Shown here: positions 27,185-35,285 of the stretch, piece after piece
How positions within the stretch are numbered: position 1 is the first letter of the stretch
Layout: every line of letters starts with the position of its first letter
DNA from: Wansuia hejianensis
GTDB taxonomy: Bacteria; Bacillota; Clostridia; Lachnospirales; Lachnospiraceae
Length of the DNA stretch: 64,000 bases
NCBI RefSeq assembly: GCF_014337215.1
Contig: NZ_CP060635.1
Coordinates: forward strand, 2,493,501-2,557,500
Direction: 5' to 3'
Translations under genes and position numbers: made by a program
Notes under the pieces: generated by a model
Told to the model about the DNA's origin: nothing
Seen by the model: only the letters and a program-made list of their open reading frames with translations
The model's database searches: none

Positions 27185-28687
27185 TTGAAGCTGAATACTT
27201 ATATTTTAGCGCAGAGTCTGTCCTTCCCTGTGGAAAACCACAGCCGGAGCAATATATTCTACCGTCCGCTGGAATACTGCATGATATGGACGCCAGATAT
27301 TGCCCTGCATATGGAGTGCATCTATATCCTGTACGCTTCAGAGCTCTCCGGCCTGAAGCTGCCGGAGGGCCAGATCTCACTGATCTGCATCGGAAAGCCG
27401 GAACCCGACGGGCGGCATGATGAAGCGGATATCCTATATGTGCCCTCGTATTTGTCCAGAGAGATAATCCTCGCCCATATTTCTGAACTTTTCCGCAGAT
27501 ACAGCGACTATGAGATATACCTGAAGCAGTTCTGTCTGAACGGAAAATCTTACAGGGACCTGGAGCAAAGGCTGTTTGACGTGTTTCAGATGCCGATACT
27601 CGTGCTGGGAGAATTCCATGAAGTCCTGATGCTGAGCCAGGAAGGCAGCCGTTTCTACCGTTCCCAGCTGTTCAGGAGCGCGGATACAGACTTTCTGCCG
27701 GAACAGCTGGAACAGGCACTGTGCTCCCTTCGCCCGGATAAAGAAGGTTTCTGCCAGGGAATAACCGCCGAACAGATACCGTTCCTCTCCTACTCCATAG
27801 AGCGGCCGAACCTGAACACACAGATCATCCTTCTGGACCTCTGCCAGCGCCTTTCTCTCCGGGAACGTATCCTGCTTCACCACCTGGGGCCCTATATTTT
27901 AAAATACCGGGAGTTTTTTTATGTAAACCGCTACCAGAATTTCCAGAAGTTTCATTCGGAAATCACCAGGTATCTGAATAACTATGACGATCAGGCAGAA
28001 TGTCCGGAAAGCATCCTGAAAATCCGAAAAAAAATCGGCTGGTCAGAAAAGGACCAGCTGATCTGCATTATCATTCATTCCAATATATTTCAGGCCAGCT
28101 CCGATTACATCGTTCCCACCATACAGCTTCTGGCGGATCACACCTTCATCCTGGATTCAGGCAGGAATATTTATCTCTGCAATCTCACGCAGGCGGGAAT
28201 CGGCCAGAAAGACCTTACAAATACTCTGACAGCAGCGCTTGAAAAGACGCTCTACATCGCCGGAATCAGCTCTGAATTTACTGTTTTTTCAAACTTCCCC
28301 GCCTATGTTCTCCAGGCAAAAGCCGCTCTTGAGATGGGTTACCGGCTGGACTACATCAAACGTGTCTACCACTATCAGGATTACGTGTGCGATTATCTGA
28401 TCCGCCACGGCGCCTATTCGCTGCCGCTCTCCTCCGTGCTGCCGGAGGGGATTAAGGATATTCTGGAATATGACAGAAGCCATCATACAGAATATTATCC
28501 CACTCTGGTATCCTATTCCAGGCACGACATGAAGCTGAAGGATACGGCAGGAGATCTGAAGATCCACACCAGCACCCTGAAATACCGGCTGCAGAAAATT
28601 AAAACCATGCTGAAAATGGATATCTATGAACCGGACAACAAGCTATATCTCGGAATTATCTTCTTTTTGCTGGAAAGCCCTTCCTGA
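27185..28687 (+). CDS. PucR-type transcriptional regulator (second of a tandem pair)
   Basis: The 500-residue paralogue of the preceding gene has matching layout and also a TTG start (27185), with AAAGGAG upstream. The two share an N-terminal LNxxIL...SF start, a KLDT/QN-containing middle, and a C-terminal helix-turn-helix (LKIHTSTLKYRLQKI). A tandem duplication is likely. The pair may act as homologous sensors or as a heteromer. It ends 2 bases from the convergent spoVAB stop, with no room for a terminator. Confidence 0.8.
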   Translation: MKLNTYILAQSLSFPVENHSRSNIFYRPLEYCMIWTPDIALHMECIYILYASELSGLKLPEGQISLICIGKPEPDGRHDEADILYVPSYLSREIILAHISELFRRYSDYEIYLKQFCLNGKSYRDLEQRLFDVFQMPILVLGEFHEVLMLSQEGSRFYRSQLFRSADTDFLPEQLEQALCSLRPDKEGFCQGITAEQIPFLSYSIERPNLNTQIILLDLCQRLSLRERILLHHLGPYILKYREFFYVNRYQNFQKFHSEITRYLNNYDDQAECPESILKIRKKIGWSEKDQLICIIIHSNIFQASSDYIVPTIQLLADHTFILDSGRNIYLCNLTQAGIGQKDLTNTLTAALEKTLYIAGISSEFTVFSNFPAYVLQAKAALEMGYRLDYIKRVYHYQDYVCDYLIRHGAYSLPLSSVLPEGIKDILEYDRSHHTEYYPTLVSYSRHDMKLKDTAGDLKIHTSTLKYRLQKIKTMLKMDIYEPDNKLYLGIIFFLLESPS

Positions 28688-28689
28688 GC

Positions 28690-29106
28690 TCACCACCAAC
28701 CCTTTGCGAAGTACAGAAGAGAAGCCAGAACTTTTCCGGCTGCCATCGCCAGTATGACCCAGGGCAGCCCCCGCGTCAGACCGATTCTCCTGGTCAGGAT
28801 TGCGAAAATATCCACTACTTCACCGAGGGCGATAATCCAGCTCCCCAGGAAGATGCCCGCAAAAACTCCATATAATACCAGTCCCGGAACTCCCAGAGGA
28901 ATGCTTCCCTTCCACAGATACGCCAGCGTCCCGAGTATCGTTCCCAGCATACAGCAATCCTCATACCACAGAATATGCTCCGGCGTCTTGGTGACGCCGG
29001 CATAGCGCGGGATGATGCCAAGGCCAATCACCAGTGCCACCGCGCCGCTGGCGATTGCAAAGCCTGCGCACAGCCCGATAATCCCCATTATGATCTGCTG
29101 CCACAT
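28690..29106 (-). CDS. spoVAB: Stage V sporulation protein AB
   Basis: The 138-residue membrane protein has about four hydrophobic segments and the SpoVAB pattern GLGIIPRYAGVTKT and YEDCCMLGTILG. It overlaps the spoVAA stop by one base (TAATG). SpoVA proteins form the spore inner-membrane channel for calcium dipicolinate. The next gene on this strand is not spoVAC but the unrelated UroD/MFS/PucR module. Confidence 0.88.
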   Translation of the reverse strand: MWQQIIMGIIGLCAGFAIASGAVALVIGLGIIPRYAGVTKTPEHILWYEDCCMLGTILGTLAYLWKGSIPLGVPGLVLYGVFAGIFLGSWIIALGEVVDIFAILTRRIGLTRGLPWVILAMAAGKVLASLLYFAKGWW

Positions 29107-29720
29107 TATTTTTTCTCCTTCCGGCGTTCCTGCTCGAGTATCGTCGAATCCACATCATCCTCATAGAGGCGCATCTGCACTTCCATGGGCGTGGGATCCT
29201 GCGTGATTTTCCTCCTGCCGAAATGATTAAAGAAAAATACGACACCGATTCCTATGCCGATGGAATACGTGATTTCCAGCACGGAAAACCCGCTGGAGGG
29301 ACGGCCCGTGAACATCGTATGGATGTTGTCAAACAGTCCTTCCACATCCACGTCCGTATTAAACGTCATGATGGAAAACCCCATGCCGAAAAATGCGACC
29401 AGACTGACGAAAATTGTCTTCAGGATGCTGACTGCCGCATTTTTCCCTTTGGGGTCTTCAAATGTGATTACAAAATCCGGCTCGCCGATATGCGTAACGT
29501 CTACGTTTTCTTCCTCCTCTGCCACCGCCTTTACCAGATCAATGGCAGACATGGTATACCGCCCATATTTTCCCTTCGGAAGAGTTGTCACCGGCCGGGC
29601 CATATTCCGGTTCAGCACCTTGGAGTCTGAACAGCTGAGCGTAGCGATTTCTCCTAAAAGCACTTTTTCTTTTGTCACTTTTACATTCCGGTCTGTCTGA
29701 ATATAGAGAGTCTGATTCAT
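29106..29720 (-). CDS. spoVAA: Stage V sporulation protein AA
   Basis: The 204-residue protein has a soluble N-terminal domain (YIQTDRNVKVTKEKVLLGEIA, the SpoVAA start) and two membrane segments near 105-130 and 150-170. The ATG at 29720 has a GGGGGG ribosome site; a longer frame upstream is mostly the neighbouring small gene read out of frame. It is expressed in the forespore in Bacillus and needed for dipicolinate handling. Confidence 0.88.
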   Translation of the reverse strand: MNQTLYIQTDRNVKVTKEKVLLGEIATLSCSDSKVLNRNMARPVTTLPKGKYGRYTMSAIDLVKAVAEEEENVDVTHIGEPDFVITFEDPKGKNAAVSILKTIFVSLVAFFGMGFSIMTFNTDVDVEGLFDNIHTMFTGRPSSGFSVLEITYSIGIGIGVVFFFNHFGRRKITQDPTPMEVQMRLYEDDVDSTILEQERRKEKK

Positions 29721-29721
29721 A

Positions 29722-29871
29722 TTATTCCCCCCAGATTTCCCGAAGTACAAGGATTCCATGAACAGGGCGTTCATGGCCCTGGCTGCTCTTGTACAGGTAA
29801 AACCCTCCCAGACAGAGTGCTGCCGCCAGCACAAGCAGCAAAACTAACAGGCATGCTCTTTTCTTAGTCAT
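29722..29871 (-). CDS. Small single-span membrane protein upstream of spoVAA
   Basis: This 49-residue ORF starts MTKKRACLLVLLLV, with a positively charged N-terminus and one hydrophobic helix at about 7-27. A short tail ends EIWGE. AGGAAG stands 8 bases before the ATG. Its stop is one base before the spoVAA ATG, so the two are probably translated together. It lies downstream of a good sigma-G promoter, giving forespore expression. I do not recognise the family. Confidence 0.6.
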   Translation of the reverse strand: MTKKRACLLVLLLVLAAALCLGGFYLYKSSQGHERPVHGILVLREIWGE

Positions 29872-29905
29872 CCTTCTCACTTCCTGATTTTATGATTGGT
29901 GTTAG

Positions 29906-29932
29906 TATGATGACTTCGTTGTTAAAATATAC
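29906..29932 (-). promoter_or_regulatory. Probable sigma-G promoter for the small ORF, spoVAA and spoVAB
   Basis: Read leftward, GTATA (29928-29932) and CATCATA (29906-29912) are 15 bases apart. This fits the Bacillus/Clostridium sigma-G consensus GHATR-N15-CATNHTA at every position. It lies between sigF and the spoVA genes, matching known late forespore expression of spoVA. Confidence 0.7.
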
Positions 29933-29946
29933 CTGGATACTCCCTT

Positions 29947-30663
29947 TTACATTAAATTTTTCCTCAGCCTCTCCAGGATCTTCTTCTCCATCCTGGATAC
30001 CTGCACCTGGGAAATCCCCATTTTTTTGGCGATGGAAACCTGGGTTTCCTCCTGAAAATAACGGAGGTATATGAGCTTTCTCTCATCCGGTTCCAGAATT
30101 TTCAGCAGGTTTTCCAGAAGAATCCGGTCCAGCAGCTTTTCATTCTGATTTGTTTTTTCCTCCAGCTTGTCCATCAGCGAAATATCATTGCCGTCTCCCT
30201 GATAGATCGTCTTCTGCAGAGACTCGATTTCCGCGCCTGATTCCATAGCCATGGCCAGCTCTTCAGGCGTGACGCCAATCTCATCCGCAATTTCCATCAG
30301 CGAAGGCTCCCGCCCCAGTTTCCGTTCCAGCTGTTCTCTGGCAGCATACCCCTTCCCTGCGGTCTCCTTCATGGAACGGCTGACCTTCAGCATGCCGTCA
30401 TCCCTGAGAAAACGTTTGATTTCCCCCGTTATCATAGGCACCGCATAGGTTGAAAAACGCACCTCATAGCTGGTGTCAAATTTATCAATGGCTTTCATCA
30501 GCCCAATGCTGCCGATCTGAAAGAGATCCTCCGCCTCAACGCCACGGTTCAGAAACCTGCGGACGATGCTCCACACCAGACCTGTATTCTGCTCTACCAG
30601 CAGATCTCTCGCCACTTTATCCCCCTGGTGTGCTTTTCCTATCAGGATAAGTGTCTCATCCAT
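29947..30663 (-). CDS. sigF: Sporulation sigma factor F
   Basis: The 238-residue sigma-70 family protein has region 2 (GLVWSIVRRFLNRGVEAEDLFQIG), region 3, and a region 4 helix-turn-helix (QVSIAKKMGISQVQVSRMEKKI). It directs the first forespore genes. It is the third gene of the standard spoIIA operon. Its ATG at 30663 comes ten bases after the spoIIAB stop; GGAGG lies upstream. Confidence 0.95.
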   Translation of the reverse strand: MDETLILIGKAHQGDKVARDLLVEQNTGLVWSIVRRFLNRGVEAEDLFQIGSIGLMKAIDKFDTSYEVRFSTYAVPMITGEIKRFLRDDGMLKVSRSMKETAGKGYAAREQLERKLGREPSLMEIADEIGVTPEELAMAMESGAEIESLQKTIYQGDGNDISLMDKLEEKTNQNEKLLDRILLENLLKILEPDERKLIYLRYFQEETQVSIAKKMGISQVQVSRMEKKILERLRKNLM

Positions 30664-30673
30664 ACTGCCTCCT

Positions 30674-31117
30674 TCACGCAAAAGGGCTGCTGCCGCAGCC
30701 GACCCGCTTTTTCATATGGACTTCCGTCCCCACCCCTGGTTGGGAAACTACAGCGATCTCGTCCATAAAGGCTTCCATAAAAGCAAATCCCATACCGGAG
30801 CGCTCCATCTCAGGTTTCGTGGTAAACAGCGGTTCCATAGCCTTTTTCACGTCCGGTATCCCTTTCCCATGGTCGATCACTGTCACATACAGGTCATGTC
30901 CCACAATCTTACACTCAATACGGATCTTATGTATCTCATTTTCATATCCGTGAATGATCGCGTTGGTGATCGCCTCCGATATGGCCGTCTTCAGGTCGGC
31001 CACCTCTTCCAGCGTCGGGTTCATCTGCGTGCAGAAGGCCGCAACAGCCACCCTGGCAAACCCCTCATTGCAGGACCGGCTGTCAAATTCAATCATCATT
31101 TCATTGGTGTTTTCCAT
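30674..31117 (-). CDS. spoIIAB: Anti-sigma F factor (serine kinase)
   Basis: The 147-residue GHKL-fold kinase binds SigF and phosphorylates SpoIIAA. The N box EAITNAIIHGYEN and the G1/G2 motifs DHGKGIPD and RSGMGFAFM are intact. Its place between spoIIAA and sigF is the conserved order. Confidence 0.95.
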   Translation of the reverse strand: MENTNEMMIEFDSRSCNEGFARVAVAAFCTQMNPTLEEVADLKTAISEAITNAIIHGYENEIHKIRIECKIVGHDLYVTVIDHGKGIPDVKKAMEPLFTTKPEMERSGMGFAFMEAFMDEIAVVSQPGVGTEVHMKKRVGCGSSPFA

Positions 31118-31150
31118 CTTGCTGACTCCTTTCTCATTTCCCCATTTACT

Positions 31151-31468
31151 CTATTTATGTTCCGTTTCTATGGCAATTACCTTATAAATCCCCGATATAC
31201 GCAGGATTTTCTCCACCTGCTCCCCCACATGGATCGCCTTAACACGCCCGCCCAACAGATTAATATTCCTGTACCGGCCCATAATCACTCCTATCCCTGA
31301 ACTGTCCATAAATACAGTCCTCCGGAAATCAAACACAATCTGACGGATATTCTGCTTCGTTAGAATCCGGTCAGATTCGATCCTGATTTTCTCCGCACAG
31401 TGATGGTCCAGCTCTTCCGGAACATATATAATCAGTATGTTCCCTTTTACCTCCAATAATTCGTCCAT
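31151..31468 (-). CDS. spoIIAA: Anti-anti-sigma F factor
   Basis: The 105-residue STAS-domain protein releases SigF by sequestering SpoIIAB. The phosphorylated serine is in FMDSSGIGV, Ser57 most likely. The ATG at 31468 follows AAAGGAG; a longer in-frame start adds 20 charged residues and was rejected. It heads the spoIIA operon. Confidence 0.95.
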   Translation of the reverse strand: MDELLEVKGNILIIYVPEELDHHCAEKIRIESDRILTKQNIRQIVFDFRRTVFMDSSGIGVIMGRYRNINLLGGRVKAIHVGEQVEKILRISGIYKVIAIETEHK

Positions 31469-31509
31469 ATTCGACTCCTTTCTTCTTTTTTCGCATGCGC
31501 ATTTTAAAA

Positions 31510-31571
31510 AGGCTGCCCTAAAGTACATAGTTATCCTGTAAAATCAGAATATTTGTACTTTAGAACAGCCT
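31510..31571 (-). terminator. Long imperfect inverted repeat, probable terminator
   Basis: Arms 31510-31527 and 31554-31571 (AGGCTGCCCTAAAGTACA against its near-complement) match at 16 of 18 bases. On the minus strand five T follow the second arm. It stands between the coiled-coil gene at 31.7 kb and spoIIAA, so it should end the upstream transcript. The long stem and 26-base loop also resemble the ends of a small non-coding repeat. Confidence 0.6.
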
Positions 31572-31669
31572 CTTACAAGGGTTCTTTTCTCTTCAGCTTC
31601 TCCTTTAACATTATAGGGGGTAGCCCCGGTTTTTTCAATATTAATTTGCAGATTCGTTGATTTTCCCGT

Positions 31670-32131
31670 CTACATCCTTCGCAGCTCTGTCAGAATCCCC
31701 TCCACCTGCCGGATGGCCTGAGAGACCTGGCTCTTTGCCTGATCAATCTTAGACTGCACCATCCAGTCCACAAAAAAATTGTCGAAGAAAAAGTCGGCAA
31801 AGGACAGAAAGCTTCCGATATCGATTCTAAGATCAACCGCCCTGCTCACGTCCTGCAGCTCCTTCTCAAAACTCCGAAGCGCATACCGGGCGGCTTCCAG
31901 CTCTCCCCTGGCATCATTTATCTTGGACTGTTTAATCATTGTTGAGAACATCCCGCCCCCAAACATATCAAACAACCCCCAGCCGCCGGCGCTGTTCAAG
32001 GATTTTTCTGCCGCTCTCAGGCTGTCAAGCGCCCGCTCGCCCGCCGCAACAGCCTCCTGTATTTCTCTGTAATTATTCAAGAATGTACGCTCCTTAAAAT
32101 TCATAATTAATCCCAGCGAATCCGCTGACAT
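31670..32131 (-). CDS. Coiled-coil protein of unknown function
   Basis: The 153-residue protein is helix-rich, with heptad-like stretches at about 18-50 and 68-100. A glycine-rich GWGLFDMFGGGMFS loop lies near 49-62 and a phenylalanine-rich stretch near 105-120. No family recognised. Its start could be at the first Met or nine codons later (MNFKERTF); neither has a perfect ribosome site. It follows the TPR gene by 6 bases and probably belongs to its operon. Confidence 0.7.
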   Translation of the reverse strand: MSADSLGLIMNFKERTFLNNYREIQEAVAAGERALDSLRAAEKSLNSAGGWGLFDMFGGGMFSTMIKQSKINDARGELEAARYALRSFEKELQDVSRAVDLRIDIGSFLSFADFFFDNFFVDWMVQSKIDQAKSQVSQAIRQVEGILTELRRM

Positions 32132-32137
32132 TTTCCT

Positions 32138-33703
32138 TTATTCTATTCCTTCACTGTCTATGGGGGACTGGCCTCCGCCTTCTGTTCCCCCACCTGTGTT
32201 CCCGCCTGTATTCTCATTGCCGGAATTCTCGCCGCCTGTATCGCCGCCATTGTCCCCCTCATCTCCATAGCCTCCCGGCGGCGTACCTTCATTGCCGTCA
32301 CTGGTATCCCCTTTGTTCAGCAGGTCAACGTAATGCTGCGCCGTCGTCGCACGCCTGGAATCCGGAAACTTGTCTACAATCTCCTGGAATGTGGTGATCG
32401 CATTCGGTATATCGCTGCTGAGACGGTAGGAATGGGCCAGGTAGGTCAGCACAGTAAAGTCATCTCCATTGATAGCCTTCGCCTTTGTCAGGTTATCAAT
32501 CGCAGCCGCATAGTCGCCCCTCTCAAAGGCGGCAACCCCATCCGCCGACAGCTTATCGAACATCTGCTTCTGAACCTCCTCATGCATACTGTCATATACG
32601 GCCTTCGCGTCTACCGACAAAAGAGTCACGTCCATCCCCTGCAGGGAATTGGCCGCCTGCTCATAATTCTGGGACTGATAGGCGTTATAGGCTTTGATCA
32701 GGTTCTCATATGCGTCCGCTTTTTTCCCGGCGTCTGTAATCTGCTGCTGCGCGGACTCCACTGTTGCGTTGGAGGTATCAATTTGCCGCTGGAGTTCATC
32801 AATCTGTGCCCTCTGTGTAGCCATGGTATTGCTGTACTCCACGATCTTTTCACTGGCGTTCCGGTTCACACTCTGTTTGACAGAAGGGACCACCAGGAAC
32901 CACACGACCAGGGCGCCGATCAAAATGCCCATAATGATATTAATAATATTTGAAAATACAGAGGTTTCCCGAAAGGCGGCAGGCTGAATCACCACGTCAC
33001 TCTCAGGGACATATGCCTCTTTGTCCTTTTCCTCTCTGCCTCCTTTCGCCCAGATGGAACCGCGGCGGCCTTCCAGGCTTGTTACGGTACCCGTTTGCTC
33101 GTCGATTTCTTTGAGGAAGCGCAGTGTCGTCGAATTCGTCTTATCGATCCTGGCCGCTTTTTTCAGGATTTTTCTGCCCTTTTCATACTCTTCCCGTTTG
33201 ATATAGATCAAAGCCAGCAAATGGTACGCCTTGATCAGCTTTGGATTCTGCGTCAGGATCTTCTTAAGCTGTATGGCTGCCACGTCTTCATTACCCTCAC
33301 GGCAGCATTTTAAGGCAATATTATACTTCTTAATGGTCTGGTTGATGACATCCAGCTTGGCCGGTTCTGCCTGGAGCTTCTGGATGTATTCCGTGGCAAT
33401 GTTGTTATCCGGTTTAATATTCTTGCTGATGATCCATTCACTCAGAGCTGATACTGCCTCACCTGTCTCAAAATAGACCAGTCCCAGCAGATTCCTGGCC
33501 GGAATATTGAGCTTATTATATTTCAGGCTCCTCTGCAGCATATCAATGGCTCCGGACAGATCACGGATCTGCGCTTTGTCCAGGCCCTGGTTGTAATAGA
33601 GGACCGACAGCTGCAGCGCCTTCTTCTGGACGCTTAAATCACAGCCACATTTCGGACAGATGCTGGAATTCTTCACCCCGGCTCCGCAATTCATACAATT
33701 CAT
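32138..33703 (-). CDS. Zinc-ribbon and TPR-repeat membrane protein
   Basis: The 521-residue protein starts with a double-CxxC zinc ribbon (MNCMNCGAG...CPKCGC). Two TPR blocks lie at about 30-100 and 120-200, and a single membrane helix at about 252-275. A coiled coil at 285-335 and a second TPR block at 335-455 follow. The tail is rich in Gly, Asn and Glu. TPR blocks on both sides of the membrane suggest a scaffold or surveillance role; function unknown. AGGAG precedes the ATG, which lies 5 bases after a 49-codon gene. Confidence 0.8.
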   Translation of the reverse strand: MNCMNCGAGVKNSSICPKCGCDLSVQKKALQLSVLYYNQGLDKAQIRDLSGAIDMLQRSLKYNKLNIPARNLLGLVYFETGEAVSALSEWIISKNIKPDNNIATEYIQKLQAEPAKLDVINQTIKKYNIALKCCREGNEDVAAIQLKKILTQNPKLIKAYHLLALIYIKREEYEKGRKILKKAARIDKTNSTTLRFLKEIDEQTGTVTSLEGRRGSIWAKGGREEKDKEAYVPESDVVIQPAAFRETSVFSNIINIIMGILIGALVVWFLVVPSVKQSVNRNASEKIVEYSNTMATQRAQIDELQRQIDTSNATVESAQQQITDAGKKADAYENLIKAYNAYQSQNYEQAANSLQGMDVTLLSVDAKAVYDSMHEEVQKQMFDKLSADGVAAFERGDYAAAIDNLTKAKAINGDDFTVLTYLAHSYRLSSDIPNAITTFQEIVDKFPDSRRATTAQHYVDLLNKGDTSDGNEGTPPGGYGDEGDNGGDTGGENSGNENTGGNTGGGTEGGGQSPIDSEGIE

Positions 33704-33707
33704 TCGG

Positions 33708-33857
33708 CTACTCCTTTGACTGATCAGTCTGAGACTTCTGCATCTCCTTCAGGATATCGATCACATCCGTCAGGTCACGGCTGTAAATGGCGTCTTCCAC
33801 CTCATCCACATCCAGGCATGGTTTGAATTTCTTCAGCTCTTCTTCGTAGTTCAGCAT
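33708..33857 (-). CDS. Small acidic protein between folC and the TPR gene
   Basis: This 49-residue ORF begins MLNYEEELKKFKPCLDV and is rich in Asp and Glu. Its ATG overlaps the folC stop (AAATGCTGA), a coupled-translation arrangement. Its stop is 4 bases before the TPR start. The tight packing on both sides is the main evidence that it is a gene. No family recognised. Confidence 0.6.
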   Translation of the reverse strand: MLNYEEELKKFKPCLDVDEVEDAIYSRDLTDVIDILKEMQKSQTDQSKE

Positions 33858-35167
33858 TTTGCCGCCTCCTTTTCACGTCTGGCAATCCAGTCCTTCACTT
33901 CTCCCGCCAAATACAGGGAACCAACACAGAACATCAGTCCCTCTGCCTTCTCCTCATACGCTTTTTCAAAAGCCTTCCCAACCTGCGGCTCTGCCCAGAC
34001 TTCCCGGCAGCCCTCCCGGCGGAACAGCTCCGCCAGCTCCTCGGCTGAAACCTCCCGGCTTCCGGAAATCTCCGTAGTGACCACCCGGTCCGGATGGATG
34101 CCCTCAGAGATCTCCCGGATCATATCCTGATACCGCTTATCCGCAACCGCCGAAAATAAAATGGTAATCTGATTTTCTTTGCTGAAATGGGCCGCCGTCT
34201 TAACAAACTGCGCCACCCCGTCCTCATTGTGCGCTCCGTCAATAATCACGCCATCCATAACAGTCTCCATCCGGCAGGGCCATTTCGTTTTCCGGATCCC
34301 CTCAATCAACTGCCTCTCCGGAATGTTATGAACCGGCTGAAGCTTCTTCATGGTGAAAAAGGCCAGAGAGCCATTCATCATCTGATATTCCGCAATATAC
34401 GGAATCTCCAGTTCGGCGCCCTTCTCATTCCCGTACCGGAATTCAAAACGGATGCCTTCCCGGGTATTGCTCAGAAGCTTATACATGTCCTCTCTCAGCA
34501 CAAAAGCCGGGCTTCCCAGCTCCCCGGCGCGTTCTTCAATGACCGCGGCCGCTTCCTGATTCCGCCCGTCATAGATCACAGGAACGCCCGGCTTGATGAT
34601 ACCGGCCTTTTCCCAGGCGATCTCCCGGATTGTCTCTCCCAGATATTCTGTATGATCCCGGCTGATGGACGTAATAATGCATGCCAGCGGGCTGCTCACA
34701 ACATTAGTCGCATCCAGCCGGCCGCCCAGTCCAGTTTCCAGGATCAGATAATCCACCTTCTTCTCCCGGAAAATCACCATACCCATTAAAAACAGGATTT
34801 CAAAATACGTCGGATGGCTTTCGCCTTCCGCCATGGCCTCCTTCCATGCCTCCTGCACCCTCAGAAATGCCTGCAGAAAAATCTCATCATCCACCGGCCG
34901 GCCGCCGATCATATACCGCTCATTGATCCTGATCAGATGCGGGGATGTAAACATGCCGCATGTATAACCGCCTTCCGACAGCATGGAATTCAGATAGGCA
35001 CAGACACTCCCCTTTCCATTCGTACCCGCCACATGGATAATCCTCATGTCCTTCTCTGGATTCCCCAGCTTTTTCAGCAGATACCTCGTGTGGTCCAGCG
35101 TTGTTTTTTTCGTAAACTTTGGTACTTCCTCTATATAATTGACTGCCTCTGCGTAATTCAAACCCAA
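33851..35167 (-). CDS. folC: Folylpolyglutamate synthase/dihydrofolate synthase
   Basis: The 438-residue Mur-ligase-fold enzyme adds glutamate to folates. It has the P-loop GTNGKGSVCAYL near 48-59 and GGRLDATNVV near 147, both family signatures. It starts with TTG at 35167 (MGLNYAEAV), with GGAG six bases upstream. It follows the LTA-synthase-like gene after 118 bases and precedes a coupled small gene. Confidence 0.92.
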   Translation of the reverse strand: MGLNYAEAVNYIEEVPKFTKKTTLDHTRYLLKKLGNPEKDMRIIHVAGTNGKGSVCAYLNSMLSEGGYTCGMFTSPHLIRINERYMIGGRPVDDEIFLQAFLRVQEAWKEAMAEGESHPTYFEILFLMGMVIFREKKVDYLILETGLGGRLDATNVVSSPLACIITSISRDHTEYLGETIREIAWEKAGIIKPGVPVIYDGRNQEAAAVIEERAGELGSPAFVLREDMYKLLSNTREGIRFEFRYGNEKGAELEIPYIAEYQMMNGSLAFFTMKKLQPVHNIPERQLIEGIRKTKWPCRMETVMDGVIIDGAHNEDGVAQFVKTAAHFSKENQITILFSAVADKRYQDMIREISEGIHPDRVVTTEISGSREVSAEELAELFRREGCREVWAEPQVGKAFEKAYEEKAEGLMFCVGSLYLAGEVKDWIARREKEAAKC

Positions 35168-35285
35168 TCACCACTCCGTTGTAAAATTAAAGTTACCGGA
35201 AAAACCGGTTCTTTTTCATTATAATATAGTACCAGAATATGTCCATACCTTTTTCAAAAAACATCAGGGCCGGTGTGACCTGGCT

